Of a stretch of 64,000 nucleotides of DNA, positions 1 through 8,868 are shown piece by piece. The notes below the pieces were generated by a model that saw only the letters and a program-made list of their open reading frames with translations, did no database searches and had not been told where the DNA came from. Positions within the stretch are counted from its first letter, which is position 1, and each line of letters begins with the position of its first letter. Origin of the DNA: Cyanobacteria bacterium TGS_CYA1 (GTDB lineage: Bacteria; Cyanobacteriota; Vampirovibrionia; Obscuribacterales; Obscuribacteraceae); NCBI GenBank assembly GCA_026129135.1, contig JAHCIQ010000004.1:124001-188000 (forward strand), written 5' to 3'. The position numbers and the translations under genes were made by a program.

Positions 1-750
1 GGCAATTTTTTTATTGCCTTTCATGAACATATCGAATTGATATAGCTCTTTGGCGGTCAAATTCATTTTGGCAAGCGGGTCATTGAGCCATGCTTTGCGC
101 AGTTCTTCCTTTTCGGTAGCTTGCATGACCACGTCTTCGCCCATATTGAAAGGTTGATTTGGGTCTTTGAGCAAATGCATCGCTACTAGTAGAGTCGCTT
201 TGGTTTGTTTGAATCTATCGGCGGCTGGAACCGAGCTTATAAGGCCGTCTATCAATTCGGGATAAAGGGCTGTGGCTCTAAGCGCTATCGCTCCACCCAT
301 CGATTCGCCTAGAATAAAGACCGGCAAGCCTTTATTGGCACGACGAATCACTTTGAGAGTTTTTTTGATGTCTTCCATGCAGGCGTCGAAATCCACGCGC
401 TGGCGACCCTTAGCCTCCATCCAGGAGCCAAACCCGCGAACGTCTATGGCATAAACTGCAAAACCATGTTTGCTCAATGCCTGTCCAAACGATTCGTACG
501 TGCCGTTGTGCAATCCCAGTCCATGAACGCAAAGCACTACAGCTTTTGGTTGGGCATTTTCGTCAATCCAGGCAAGACAGGGTGCATTGCCTCGAACTGG
601 AGCAGAGCTAGTTTGCGGGCTTTGTGATTGCGGTGCTGAATTTTGAGCTTGAGTCGTTTGTAAAGCTTCACACGAAAGTGGCACTTGTACTTGTTGAAGT
701 ACCAGAGCGGAAAATAGGCTGATTGCCGACAGAAGTCTTGTCTTAATCAT
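1..750 (-). CDS. Exported alpha/beta hydrolase (partial, 3' end outside window)
   Basis: Read leftward from an ATG at 750; no stop occurs before the window edge, so only the first 250 residues are present. Residues about 5-28 form a hydrophobic signal peptide, followed by a Gln/Ser/Pro-rich linker to about residue 50, so the enzyme is probably secreted or periplasmic. The hydrolase fold is shown by HGLG (76-79, oxyanion region) and the nucleophile elbow GESMGG with Ser150. The pattern resembles monoacylglycerol lipase / lysophospholipase proteins (serine esterases acting on lipids), but the catalytic Asp and His lie in the missing part or cannot be assigned. It is divergent from the trmJ-like gene, with 86 bases between the two starts. 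The family is clear; the substrate is unknown. Confidence 0.85.
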   Translation of the reverse strand, partial: MIKTRLLSAISLFSALVLQQVQVPLSCEALQTTQAQNSAPQSQSPQTSSAPVRGNAPCLAWIDENAQPKAVVLCVHGLGLHNGTYESFGQALSKHGFAVYAIDVRGFGSWMEAKGRQRVDFDACMEDIKKTLKVIRRANKGLPVFILGESMGGAIALRATALYPELIDGLISSVPAADRFKQTKATLLVAMHLLKDPNQPFNMGEDVVMQATEKEELRKAWLNDPLAKMNLTAKELYQFDMFMKGNKKIA

Positions 751-836
751 TTTGATTGGCGTAAACCCTTTGCAACCAGGAATTATACTATAGTGAATCT
801 CAAGACAGATTTGCTCGAATTAGTCTTTGACTGTTT

Positions 837-1580
837 ATGGGAGCATTGGCACCAGATATGGTATTACAACCGACATTCATATTAGTTCGTCCCGAGTTTG
901 AAGGGAACATAGGCTCAGTCTCTCGGGTTATGAAAAATTTCGGCTTTACAGACCTTCGCCTTGTTAATCCCAATAAGAATTACAGAGGCGCAGAGGCACG
1001 CATGATGGCTTGTGATGCGGCAGATGTTCTTAAAAATGCGCAAGTGTTTGAAAGTCTCGAAGATGCCTTGCAAGATATAAACGTTGCCTTGGCCACTTCT
1101 TCGGGGCGCTATCGCAGTCGGGATCTTGACGATTTACAAGATGCTTTACCCAAACTCGAAACCTGTTTAGAAAATAATAAGCTAGCTGTGGTTCTGGGAA
1201 ACGAGCGCAATGGTCTGCTTGAAAACGAGCTTGCCATGTGTTCGATGAAAGTGAGAATCGAATCAAGCGACATTTATCCAGCACTGAATCTGGCTAGTGC
1301 AGCCGGCATCCTGGCTTATCAAATCAGTTTGCGCATGGGTAAAAAACACAAGCAGAGTCAGGAAGCGCCCAAAATAGCAGCTCTGCCCTTGCCATGCGAA
1401 GTGGAAGAATTTTTTGTTCTGATGGACGAGGTGCTTACGAGGGCTAGTTTTTCAAGGGCTTATAACAAAGAAAAGATTGCACTTGAATTGCGCCAGGTTT
1501 ATCACAGAATGAATCCGACCAAGCGCGAGAATAACCTGATGAAAGCAGCGCTTTTGAAGATTTCCAAGTCTTTGACATGA
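837..1580 (+). CDS. trmJ: TrmJ-type tRNA 2'-O-methyltransferase (SPOUT family)
   Basis: A 247-residue SPOUT methyltransferase, the usual length for bacterial TrmJ, which uses S-adenosylmethionine to methylate the 2'-O of nucleotide 32 in the tRNA anticodon loop. The three knotted-fold motifs are visible: FEGNIGSVSRVMKNFG (about 21-36), LGNERNGL (120-127) and the cofactor-binding PALNLASAAGILAYQ (148-162). The C-terminal helical region (FFVLMDEVL onward) is also typical of TrmJ. The start is either ATG 837 or ATG 858; the second would begin with VLQPTFILVRPE, closer to known TrmJ N-termini. Other TrmH-family 2'-O-methyltransferases are the alternative, but the C-terminal extension favours TrmJ. 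Confidence 0.85.
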   Translation: MGALAPDMVLQPTFILVRPEFEGNIGSVSRVMKNFGFTDLRLVNPNKNYRGAEARMMACDAADVLKNAQVFESLEDALQDINVALATSSGRYRSRDLDDLQDALPKLETCLENNKLAVVLGNERNGLLENELAMCSMKVRIESSDIYPALNLASAAGILAYQISLRMGKKHKQSQEAPKIAALPLPCEVEEFFVLMDEVLTRASFSRAYNKEKIALELRQVYHRMNPTKRENNLMKAALLKISKSLT

Positions 1581-1677
1581 TTTGGTTGGCTCGCTTGAGC
1601 AGGGAAGCCAAGTGGGGAAACGTCCTTAAAAATGCGCTACTATTTGCGAGCATATAACTATAAGGGACTAGTGCTTC

Positions 1678-2373
1678 ATGACCATTATTCGCAAGAGCGT
1701 TTCAGAATCTTTGATGAGCTTTTGTCTTTGCGGCTCGCTTGTCTTGGCTTCGGCCTCAATAATCGTGCAATTGCAGGGCTGCGGCGGACCAAAGGGCGGC
1801 GATAGCGAAGTCGATAAAACTGCTGAAGATACCGCTTTTGAGAAGGAATTCCTCGAAGGGAAACCTGACGTGAAGGCCACTTTTCCTGAAACAGAATTTG
1901 CCAAAGCAAAAGAGCTCCGCACTCAAAAGTTGCCAGATTCGGCAGCTAAATTGCTAATGAGCAAACTGGACGAAGCCAAGGCATCAGCTCGTGGTACCAC
2001 CGAGTTGGGAAAATATCTGGTTCGTTTGAATAATGTTCTTTATGATTCGGGTCGTGATGATGAAGCCATCAAATATGGTGAAATAGCATCCAAGCTTTTT
2101 TATGCTCAGCCGCTGGAAAAGCGTCCACTTCCCGCATGGTTTGTCAATATACACTCTTATCTGGCTCAAGCTTATGATCGCAAGCACAACTTTCCTGCCG
2201 CAGAACGTCAGTATCTCAAAGCTATTCAGATGACAGGAAATGCCACCAAAGCAGAAGTCTCCGATGCCTGGACCAAACTTCTCTATGACAGACTGGCATA
2301 TTGTTATGATGCACAGGGTAAAAAGGATAAAGCAGAACAGGTTCGCAAAGAGAAGAAATCAAAAGGCCTCTAA
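1678..2373 (+). CDS. TPR-containing lipoprotein, first gene of an HTTM cluster
   Basis: A 231-residue protein with a long signal sequence ending in the lipobox LQGC, so Cys35 is the likely lipidated residue and the protein is membrane-anchored. The mature part has about three helical repeats of the TPR type (for example around 105-140 and 150-225), with typical pairs such as SYLAQAYDRKHNFPAAERQYLKA split over two helices. TPR domains bind partner proteins; no catalytic motif is seen. Only 3 bases separate its stop from the SdpA-like gene downstream, which overlaps the HTTM gene, so the three genes form a tight operon. Start ATG 1678 follows AAGGGA. The specific function is unknown. Confidence 0.75.
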   Translation: MTIIRKSVSESLMSFCLCGSLVLASASIIVQLQGCGGPKGGDSEVDKTAEDTAFEKEFLEGKPDVKATFPETEFAKAKELRTQKLPDSAAKLLMSKLDEAKASARGTTELGKYLVRLNNVLYDSGRDDEAIKYGEIASKLFYAQPLEKRPLPAWFVNIHSYLAQAYDRKHNFPAAERQYLKAIQMTGNATKAEVSDAWTKLLYDRLAYCYDAQGKKDKAEQVRKEKKSKGL

Positions 2374-2376
2374 TAT

Positions 2377-2940
2377 TTGGAATGGTCCGATCTTTTAATT
2401 GATAGAGAACTATGGAAAAAGCTGAGAAAAATAATCATCAGCCTTTTTGTTATTTTCAATTTTGGTCTGATCTATCTTTGTCTCGAGCGAAACAATTTAC
2501 TTGCAGCACGATTGCTCAAGCCCTTCTGGAACTACTTTTTGTTCTTTGGATTAGAACAAGATTTCAGCGTTTTTGCACCTAGTCCCATTCAAGCAAACGT
2601 TAATTTCATTGCCACCATCACGTACCAGGATGGCGTATGCAAGTTGTATCAGTTTCAGAGACTGGACAGGGTAAACCTGACCAATAAAGTCACTCAAGAG
2701 AGATGGCGTAAATTTCTAGACGACAATTTGGGGTCGGATCGCTATCCATTTTTGTACAAAGACATCGCCAAATTCGTAGCTCGCAAAAACAACAATCAAA
2801 AAGATAATCCGCCAACCGCTGTGTGTATTTATCGATATACAGGAATCGTTCCACCGCCTGAGTCCAAAAGAAGCAATCCCAGCGTTTATTCAATCAAGCC
2901 GCTCATTGCTTATGAAGTTAGACCGGAGGATTTGAAATGA
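2377..2940 (+). CDS. SdpA/DUF5819-like small membrane protein, partner of HTTM protein
   Basis: A 187-residue protein from a TTG start (no in-frame ATG fits). One membrane segment at about 18-37 is followed by an extracytoplasmic domain of about 130 residues. It carries FSVFAPSP (63-70) and, about 25 residues on, DGVCKLYQFQRLD. The same pair of motifs (W-x-[LM]-F-[AS]-P, then DG-x3-LYE[FW]-x-[RN]-[LM]) recurs in the products at 10900, 12404 and 13109, so four paralogues lie in 13 kb. Each sits beside an HTTM gene. The W-x-x-F-x-P signature and this neighbourhood resemble SdpA/DUF5819 proteins, which pair with HTTM-type SdpB. Homology is judged by eye; the function is unknown. Its stop overlaps the HTTM start by ATGA. 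Confidence 0.7.
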   Translation: MEWSDLLIDRELWKKLRKIIISLFVIFNFGLIYLCLERNNLLAARLLKPFWNYFLFFGLEQDFSVFAPSPIQANVNFIATITYQDGVCKLYQFQRLDRVNLTNKVTQERWRKFLDDNLGSDRYPFLYKDIAKFVARKNNNQKDNPPTAVCIYRYTGIVPPPESKRSNPSVYSIKPLIAYEVRPEDLK

Positions 2941-3878
2941 GTTTTGCTCGGCTCTTTCAATTATGGGATGAATTCTGGTTTTCGGATGTCTCTCCAAAGT
3001 GTCTTGCGGTGTTTCGCATCATGTTTGGATTGCTTTTGCTTCAATTTGCATTGTTCTTACTTCCCGACTTATTTACCTGGTACGGTCCCAAAGCAATCAT
3101 CTCTGCAAATTCGATAGCCGAAGCCAATCCCACAGTCGTGCTGGACTTGCTCAACATGGCTCCTCAAAGTGATGCGTGGCTTTGTGCTATTTACGCTTTG
3201 TTCATTCTTGCTTCAATCAGTCTTACACTAGGATTTTGCAGTCGCTTATGTTGTGCGATATGTTTTGTGATGCTCACCAGTTTTTATCATCACAATCCTT
3301 ATCTATTAAATAGTGGTGACTCGCTGATGCGCTTGCTCGCATTCTGGCTCATTTTTAGCGATTCGGGAGCAATCTGGTCGGTGGATGACTTTCTTGCAAG
3401 CAAAAAACCAAATTACAAACCAAAAGAAAAAATTTCTGTCTGGGGAGTTCGTTGTTTGCAATTGCAACTTTGCGTCGTTTATTATCACGCCTTTGTAACC
3501 AAGTCACCAGGCTGGGTTTGGGCTAACGGTTCGGCGGTCTATTTTGCTTCTAGACTGGAAAATCTCACTCGTTTTCCATTTCCGATGGATCCGAATATAG
3601 AATGGATCAGTTCTGTGTGGACCTGGGGAACTCTATTCATCGAATTTTCTCTCTTTACGCTGATATGGGTGAAAGAGATTCGTTATTACATAATGGCTCT
3701 GGGTCTTTGTTTGCATTTATGCATCGACTGGACTATGAATATTCCGCAATTCGAATGGGTGATGATGGCTACCTTGATTTTATTCGTCTATCCAGAAGAC
3801 CTGACCACGTTTTTGAATTGGCTCAAAGCTAAATATTCAATCGCGGTCAAAAAGAATCTCTCGACGGGCAGTAGCTAG
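2937..3878 (+). CDS. HTTM-domain membrane protein (SdpB/gamma-carboxylase-like)
   Basis: A 313-residue polytopic membrane protein with about six to eight hydrophobic segments. The opening FWFSDVSPKCLAVFRIMFGL and the later WANGSAVYFASRLENLTRFPFP are typical of HTTM domains, the membrane part shared with vitamin K-dependent gamma-carboxylase and with SdpB of the Bacillus SDP antimicrobial peptide system. The lumenal C-terminal domain of true carboxylases is absent, so the reaction, if any, is unknown. It starts inside the stop of the upstream SdpA-like gene (ATGA) and its last 42 bases overlap the convergent gene at 3837-4568. Two paralogues are at 11475 and 13767. Confidence 0.8.
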   Translation: MSFARLFQLWDEFWFSDVSPKCLAVFRIMFGLLLLQFALFLLPDLFTWYGPKAIISANSIAEANPTVVLDLLNMAPQSDAWLCAIYALFILASISLTLGFCSRLCCAICFVMLTSFYHHNPYLLNSGDSLMRLLAFWLIFSDSGAIWSVDDFLASKKPNYKPKEKISVWGVRCLQLQLCVVYYHAFVTKSPGWVWANGSAVYFASRLENLTRFPFPMDPNIEWISSVWTWGTLFIEFSLFTLIWVKEIRYYIMALGLCLHLCIDWTMNIPQFEWVMMATLILFVYPEDLTTFLNWLKAKYSIAVKKNLSTGSS

Positions 3879-4568
3879 ATTATCACTAGAAATTTGTTGG
3901 TAAGCTTTGTTTTGTGAATTTTGACCCAGCGTTTTTTGTGCTTGAGCAAAATTCAAAATGCATTGAGTCAGTTTTTTGCGTCGCGCTTCGATATTTTCTA
4001 CACACCCCGATTGCAGATATTGGCTCACAGCCAGGTTGTTTTCGAGTATGCCAGAAAGACGCTCATACACAAGAGGCTCGATTTCATTGTTTTTCAATGC
4101 CAGATTCAATTCGTTTTTGCTTTGAATCGCAATTACAGCTGCTCTATCGAAGTCGTTTAAATACTGTTTTCCCATGATCAAAAGACACTGAGCTTTCACT
4201 CTTTCGCTTCTAGAAAGCGATGTAGAAGTACTGAGGGTTCGCTCCATATTGTCCAGAACTATCTTGCTTTCATCTATTTCTTTTTCACCAAGGAAGTAAG
4301 TAAATAATTCCATTTGTTTATCTAAGACTTCGTCATCTGAAAATCCCGCTTCTATAAGAACATCGAGTGATTTTTTCAAAGCCGCTTTTTTTTCGATACG
4401 GTTAATGCGCTCTTGCTCTATCTTATTTACGTTGAGACCGGTCCATGAGTTGAGATAGACATAAGTCACCATCCAGGCGATAAATGAATAACAAATCAGT
4501 CGGATTATCAGAAGTTCTCTTGTGCTCTTGTGGCTTTTCATGGGTTTAAAATTCTTTTGGGGAAGCAC
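3837..4568 (-). CDS. Membrane-anchored helical (TPR-like) protein of unknown function
   Basis: A 243-residue protein; ATG 4568 or the internal ATG at residue 8 (4547) may be used. A single membrane helix spans about residues 22-42 and the rest is a charged, almost all-helical domain without Pro-rich loops, consistent with degenerate TPRs (for example the AAVIAIQSKNELNLALKNNE region). No enzyme motif is visible. The layout (short cytoplasmic tail, one membrane helix, helical domain) matches the protein at 15116-15862, which also closes an HTTM cluster, so it may be a scaffold for the neighbouring HTTM module even though it lies on the opposite strand. Its 3' end overlaps the HTTM gene by 42 bases. 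Confidence 0.65.
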   Translation of the reverse strand: MLPQKNFKPMKSHKSTRELLIIRLICYSFIAWMVTYVYLNSWTGLNVNKIEQERINRIEKKAALKKSLDVLIEAGFSDDEVLDKQMELFTYFLGEKEIDESKIVLDNMERTLSTSTSLSRSERVKAQCLLIMGKQYLNDFDRAAVIAIQSKNELNLALKNNEIEPLVYERLSGILENNLAVSQYLQSGCVENIEARRKKLTQCILNFAQAQKTLGQNSQNKAYQQISSDNLATARREILFDRD

Positions 4569-4638
4569 ATATACTTAAAAGAATAGAGCAATTGGTACCT
4601 TATATAAAGATGGCTTGAAGCCAAGGAGCTTTAAAACA

Positions 4639-5391
4639 ATGCGCACGCAAAAAATCGTACCGCAAACCCTGCTGGCTTTTGCACTTGGACTCTCATTTTC
4701 AATTGCTCCACAAGAGTCTTTTGCGGCAGCAAAGACAATCGATAAAGAGCTTGCCGAATCTCTGGAGAAGGGCTACAACCAGCTTGCCAAAGGCGATTAC
4801 TCTAAAGCGGTCGAAGTCTTGAGTGCCGCGGTCAAACAAGATCCAGACAGCGTAACTGCTCGTCGCTATCTTGCTTACGCGCTAGTTAAGCAAGGCAATT
4901 CTCTGGCTGCAATCGATCAGTTGAACGCCATAACCCGTCTGACCAAGCCCACATATTTTGAATGGTGCACTTATGGCGAAGCTTATTTGAAAGCAAACTC
5001 TCTAGACCAGGCTGCAAGCTGTTACAAAGCAGCCATTTCTCTTGCTCCCAAGGCTGATTATGCCAAGAGTGGCTTGATTCGGGTGAGCATGCAGGGCAAA
5101 AAATACGAGGAAGCAATGAATCTTGCCAAAGATGGCATGAAAGAAGCGGCTAATCCACAAATATATGAATATTACAAAAAGCTCTACTCAGGCGTTCTTG
5201 CTGCCAGTGCCGCTCCCCAAATTGGCGGTCCGGTTCAAGGTGCGACCGTAGCAAGCGGAACTCCGACAACCACAATAACTAGTTCTGCAAATCAAACGGG
5301 CAATCTTCCAGGTGCTGTCAGTCCTGAAACTATGCTGAAGCGAATAACCTCCCAACAAACACGCCCGGTTGAAAATCATCCTGGTGGCTAA
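4639..5391 (+). CDS. Secreted TPR protein
   Basis: A 250-residue protein. I place the start at ATG 4639, preceded by AAGGAG at 4623-4628, instead of a TTG 24 bases upstream. Residues about 1-30 are a Sec signal peptide ending near SFAAA. Three to four TPR units follow between about residues 40 and 175 (YNQLAKGDYSKAVEVLSAAV; ARRYLAYALVKQGNSLAAID; CYKAAISLAPKADYAK), then a Thr/Ser/Pro-rich tail with no clear fold. It is a periplasmic or surface protein-binding scaffold. It lies just upstream of the promoter of the Tad/collagen genes, but with about 300 bases between it is probably a separate unit. Confidence 0.75.
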   Translation: MRTQKIVPQTLLAFALGLSFSIAPQESFAAAKTIDKELAESLEKGYNQLAKGDYSKAVEVLSAAVKQDPDSVTARRYLAYALVKQGNSLAAIDQLNAITRLTKPTYFEWCTYGEAYLKANSLDQAASCYKAAISLAPKADYAKSGLIRVSMQGKKYEEAMNLAKDGMKEAANPQIYEYYKKLYSGVLAASAAPQIGGPVQGATVASGTPTTTITSSANQTGNLPGAVSPETMLKRITSQQTRPVENHPGG

Positions 5392-5477
5392 GGCTAAGGA
5401 TATAAATAGGATTGTTACTTATAGTAGTCAAGCGCCGAGATTCGTGAACAGTTCTTAAAGAACGTGATTTGGCAAAA

Positions 5478-5507
5478 TTGACACTGAAAAAATCGACGTG
5501 CTAAGAT
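5478..5507 (+). promoter_or_regulatory. Predicted sigma70 promoter for the Tad/collagen genes
   Basis: TTGACA at 5478-5483 and TAAGAT at 5502-5507 are separated by 18 bases. The -35 box is a perfect consensus and the -10 box matches four of six positions. It reads toward the prepilin gene at 5695 and would give a long leader. No other comparably strong promoter is seen in this gap. Confidence 0.6.
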
Positions 5508-5537
5508 TATAAAAAGATTAATACCTTTTCTGGAGCC

Positions 5538-5556
5538 GTTGGAGCATTTTTCCAAC
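5538..5556 (+). promoter_or_regulatory. Leader hairpin before the TadE-like gene
   Basis: GTTGGA (5538-5543) and TCCAAC (5551-5556) form a perfect 6-bp stem with a T-rich 7-base loop, downstream of the predicted promoter. No run of T follows, so it is not an intrinsic terminator; it may be an RNA stability or control element. Stems this short also occur by chance. Confidence 0.35.
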
Positions 5557-5694
5557 AGGTGGGTTCAGCTGGTTCAAAGAAGGGTATGTCCGGTAAAATA
5601 CTTACTATTAAGCAAAAAAATTGCATACTATTTTTTCTGACTGAGGCGTAGGGTAATAAGGGCACTGCTAGCTAATTTTGCGGGTTATTAATGT

Positions 5695-6291
5695 ATGAGA
5701 GCAAAAAGCGGTTTTAATGGCATGTTGAAGCGCCGACGAAAAGGTGCGATGGCTGCCGAATATGTAGCAACTTTATATTTATTGTTCATGTTTTTGTTCT
5801 TTCCGATTCTCAATCTTTCTTGCGTCGGATTGAACGCGTTCTTTTTATGGTTTGCATGTAATGCAGGTGCATCTATGGCGGCGAAGTCTCCGTGCTTCAA
5901 CCGCTTGATTTATGTTCCTGCTCCTTCAGGAACTCCTTATCCCGGAGCGTATGACACTGCACGTGCTCGCGCCACTCAAATCAAAAATATGTTTCCTGGC
6001 GTGACATGGACAGTTACCCCGACCAATCCCAAAGTAGAAATTATTATGGAGCCGATTGACCCGCTTTCTGGTCTTGCTACTTTCAAAAAAACTGGACCCC
6101 TTCCGCTTGGTGGTGGAGACCCTGCTCCAGATCCCGATACATATTCGATGCTTGTTCGTGTAACTATAGTTGGCGATTGCGCTCCACTTATTCCAGTACC
6201 GTGGTTTGACGTGCCTGGATTGAGCAAGCCGATGACTATTTTAGTCACCTCTCAGGCGCAGTTTGAAAACCCACCCGGGTTACGCTTCTAG
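5695..6291 (+). CDS. TadE-like pseudopilin
   Basis: A 198-residue protein beginning with a short basic leader followed by KGAMAAEYVATLYLL. Gly17 with Glu22 at +5 fits the type IV prepilin cleavage rule G/xxxxE, so a prepilin peptidase could cut after Gly17. One membrane helix (about 23-50) follows, then an extracytoplasmic domain of about 140 residues rich in Pro and Gly. This is the layout of TadE-family minor pseudopilins of Tad (tight adherence) systems. The next two genes are TadG- and TadE-like and read the same way. No secretion ATPase, secretin or prepilin peptidase gene is present in the window, so the machinery must be elsewhere. Starts at ATG 5695 or 5722 are both possible. Confidence 0.75.
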   Translation: MRAKSGFNGMLKRRRKGAMAAEYVATLYLLFMFLFFPILNLSCVGLNAFFLWFACNAGASMAAKSPCFNRLIYVPAPSGTPYPGAYDTARARATQIKNMFPGVTWTVTPTNPKVEIIMEPIDPLSGLATFKKTGPLPLGGGDPAPDPDTYSMLVRVTIVGDCAPLIPVPWFDVPGLSKPMTILVTSQAQFENPPGLRF

Positions 6292-6345
6292 GAATCCTTA
6301 TATAATGTGCACGCTGGTAGTCCACGGCTGGAGGAAGATTTAACA

Positions 6346-8844
6346 ATGTTGCAGTCAAGGAAAATAAGGGACCAGAAAGGAGCGGCCATAACAGGTCTGG
6401 TCATAGCATTGATGTTTTTCATGCTAATAGCCGGGTTGTTCGCTTTTGACGCAAGTCGCGTTCAAATGGCACAACGTGAGCTGACCGCTACTTGCGATGC
6501 GTCCGCACTGGCTGGCACAGCTATGCTTACAAGTTACGACGTGAGTAACGACCCGACGTACACTAAGCTTGCAAACGCCCAGCAAAACGCGGCGGCTTAT
6601 GCGTATAACATGTTCCAGATGGGTAACGTGTTAGGCAGATTTCTACAAGGACACTGTACTCCAGTATCTACACTATCAGCTCTTGGTACATCGACTGACG
6701 GTAACTGCAATGTGGTTCTGGGCTTGGTCGACCCCAAGAACAGCTTCGCTACAGTATCACCCTCACCACCGGCAAACGCTAATGGTCGAGCAATCGCTGT
6801 TTTTGCAGGATATGGTTATCACCCGATATTCATTTCCTTTTTCGGAGTCGGTAACGTCGCTATCACAGCCAGTTCTATCGGTGGTCTGCCTCAGGTAGAC
6901 ACCGTTCTCGTGTTTGATTATTCAGGTTCGATGGATGACTTGACCAAAGTCACTCTAGTTAAACGCTGGTGGAATGCCAATCCTGTCAATGGTTGGACTG
7001 GTGCTGCAACGGATCCAAATGGTTGGACTGTTGATGCTTCACTAATTAATCCCACAGTAGGACCAACACTGACTCTGGCTCCTCAGCTCAACAACAGAGT
7101 TCCCGGACTTCTGGTAGCTGGTGATCAGGGTGTTAACGCAGCTCAGTTACACAAAGGCTGCATTCAATACGACGAGGCTCCTCACCCATCGGGCAATCAG
7201 TCACTTCAAAACTATGTAGGTCTTGATCTGACAAACTTCTTGCAAGGTACCTCGCTCAACGTTTTGCCACCACAAAACCTGGCGAACTCTGAGTTGGGTA
7301 CTACTCAATCTGGCGACCAGATAATTGTATTCAAACAATATTTACGCCACAACTACAATACAAATGATTTTGCCTCACCTCCAGGCAATTGCGCTGCATT
7401 TATCGCTGCAACTAGGACATCTGTAATTGGAGACCCTTATGCCTATGGCGATCATATGTATCAGCCTGTAACCAATCCAGGTGTTTTCTCCAATCCGCCT
7501 CAAACTGCTTGGACAACTTCTGGAAATCCAGGCGCACTGACTTCTGCTCACAACTATCCTAGTTACAGCGGAAGAAGTGGTAGAACTTCGCAGGTCAACT
7601 GGAGAAATATCTATACCGACCTTGTTGTTAACATCAAGGGTGGTACGCTTCCTCCAACCCAACCAGCATTTGGTGATGATGTCTTTGCCGGATGTACCGC
7701 AACCTTCCCTTCATCGGAAGACGATCCGGACATTCGCAGCAGAACCTACACTTTCCCAAATTTGGCTGTTTTGGTTGAAGCTTCGCGAGGAAATCTCGAT
7801 TCGACAGCTAATAGAAACGGTACTGGTTTGCACCGTGGTTATGTATTGAACGCTGGCTCTTTCGCCAACACCAATACCTACCAGGGAGCTAATCTGAACA
7901 TGACCCCGCAGACTGGCTATCAGAAAGCTTATCAACGCATGGCCATGTGGTATTCGCAACCTATTGCGACTTCACTTGATGGAGCAGACCAAGGTTTCTT
8001 CCAAAAATTGAGCGCACTTTGCGATTGCCGTTTCGGTTTTGTAGGATTCTCTGATTCCGACCCATTCCAGGGAACTATCCCCAACTTGAACAGTGTGGCT
8101 ACACCTCACACTGGTGTCTGGGGTGGTGCACAAGGTACTGCTACATATTGCGGTAAAAATAGCTACTACTATGACGTCAACTTCCAACAAGCAGCTACTT
8201 TAGGCAGACTTGTTTGGGATGGTAGACACTCAGCCGGTAGTGGTGGGTCAGGCACCTTGCAACGCAACCATGAAAACAACGATACCCAAGCTCCAAGTGG
8301 ACTTCCCGGGTTTAGAATTCCGCGGACGCCTCTGAATACTGGTATCTCTCAAACTCAATCGCTGAATATCATCACTAAAGGAGCGAGTGCAAGCACCATT
8401 CCGTGGTCTGACCCGAACTCTGGAGATGGTTTGTATAACGGACGTCCACAATCAGGGACTATGTGTTACGAAGCGATGGAGACTGCTCGAAGACACTTCC
8501 AAAATGCATTGTATGATGGACTTTCTCGAGCGGGTTCGAAACGATCAATAGTTTTCTTCACTGACGGTATCCCATCTGGAGGGGTTGCTTCTACAGAAGC
8601 TACTCAAACCCAGGGTGTTGCTGACCAGTGCAAAAACGATGGGGTCGCTATATACAGTATCGGTCTGAACATGACTGGTAACCCCAGCTTGACCGCCGAC
8701 CAAAATACCTTCCTGGGTAACGGTTCGGCTGGATTATCTGGAAGAGCCAAGAACGGCGGACGATATTTCGAATGCGGATCTGTTGATGAGGTTAAACAAG
8801 CGTTCTCGGCTATTGCCCGACGATTGACTCAATCTCAACGATAG
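6346..8844 (+). CDS. TadG-like protein with split VWA domain
   Basis: An 832-residue protein. ATG 6346 is preferred (GGAGGA upstream near 6331) over a GTG at 6307. The N-terminus, QKGAAITGLVIALMFFMLI, is the TadG-type leader and membrane helix, followed by RELTATCDASALAGTA, typical of TadG. A von Willebrand A domain is marked by the MIDAS motif DYSGS (Asp191-Ser195) and by IVFFTDGIPSGG (Asp740). These elements normally lie about 100 residues apart; here about 545 residues separate them, so a large domain is inserted in the VWA fold. The insert is Asn/Gly/Thr-rich, as in exposed adhesins. The protein likely acts at the cell surface in attachment with the pseudopilins on either side. Confidence 0.8.
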   Translation: MLQSRKIRDQKGAAITGLVIALMFFMLIAGLFAFDASRVQMAQRELTATCDASALAGTAMLTSYDVSNDPTYTKLANAQQNAAAYAYNMFQMGNVLGRFLQGHCTPVSTLSALGTSTDGNCNVVLGLVDPKNSFATVSPSPPANANGRAIAVFAGYGYHPIFISFFGVGNVAITASSIGGLPQVDTVLVFDYSGSMDDLTKVTLVKRWWNANPVNGWTGAATDPNGWTVDASLINPTVGPTLTLAPQLNNRVPGLLVAGDQGVNAAQLHKGCIQYDEAPHPSGNQSLQNYVGLDLTNFLQGTSLNVLPPQNLANSELGTTQSGDQIIVFKQYLRHNYNTNDFASPPGNCAAFIAATRTSVIGDPYAYGDHMYQPVTNPGVFSNPPQTAWTTSGNPGALTSAHNYPSYSGRSGRTSQVNWRNIYTDLVVNIKGGTLPPTQPAFGDDVFAGCTATFPSSEDDPDIRSRTYTFPNLAVLVEASRGNLDSTANRNGTGLHRGYVLNAGSFANTNTYQGANLNMTPQTGYQKAYQRMAMWYSQPIATSLDGADQGFFQKLSALCDCRFGFVGFSDSDPFQGTIPNLNSVATPHTGVWGGAQGTATYCGKNSYYYDVNFQQAATLGRLVWDGRHSAGSGGSGTLQRNHENNDTQAPSGLPGFRIPRTPLNTGISQTQSLNIITKGASASTIPWSDPNSGDGLYNGRPQSGTMCYEAMETARRHFQNALYDGLSRAGSKRSIVFFTDGIPSGGVASTEATQTQGVADQCKNDGVAIYSIGLNMTGNPSLTADQNTFLGNGSAGLSGRAKNGGRYFECGSVDEVKQAFSAIARRLTQSQR

Positions 8845-8868
8845 TAATTCACATACATTTCACGTAAG

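Larger units (their letters stand above)
5392..5694. other. Leader region upstream of the Tad/collagen genes
   Basis: This 303-base non-coding stretch separates the TPR gene from the first prepilin gene. It carries a good sigma70-type promoter (5478-5507) and a small hairpin (5538-5556), which implies a 5' leader of about 180 bases. I looked for a c-di-GMP riboswitch core, often found before pilus genes, and did not find a match I could support. Confidence 0.5.

Noticed and set aside
5392..5694. c-di-GMP riboswitch before the Tad/collagen genes
   Set aside because: The conserved core and the two-helix arrangement could not be found; only a small hairpin is present.
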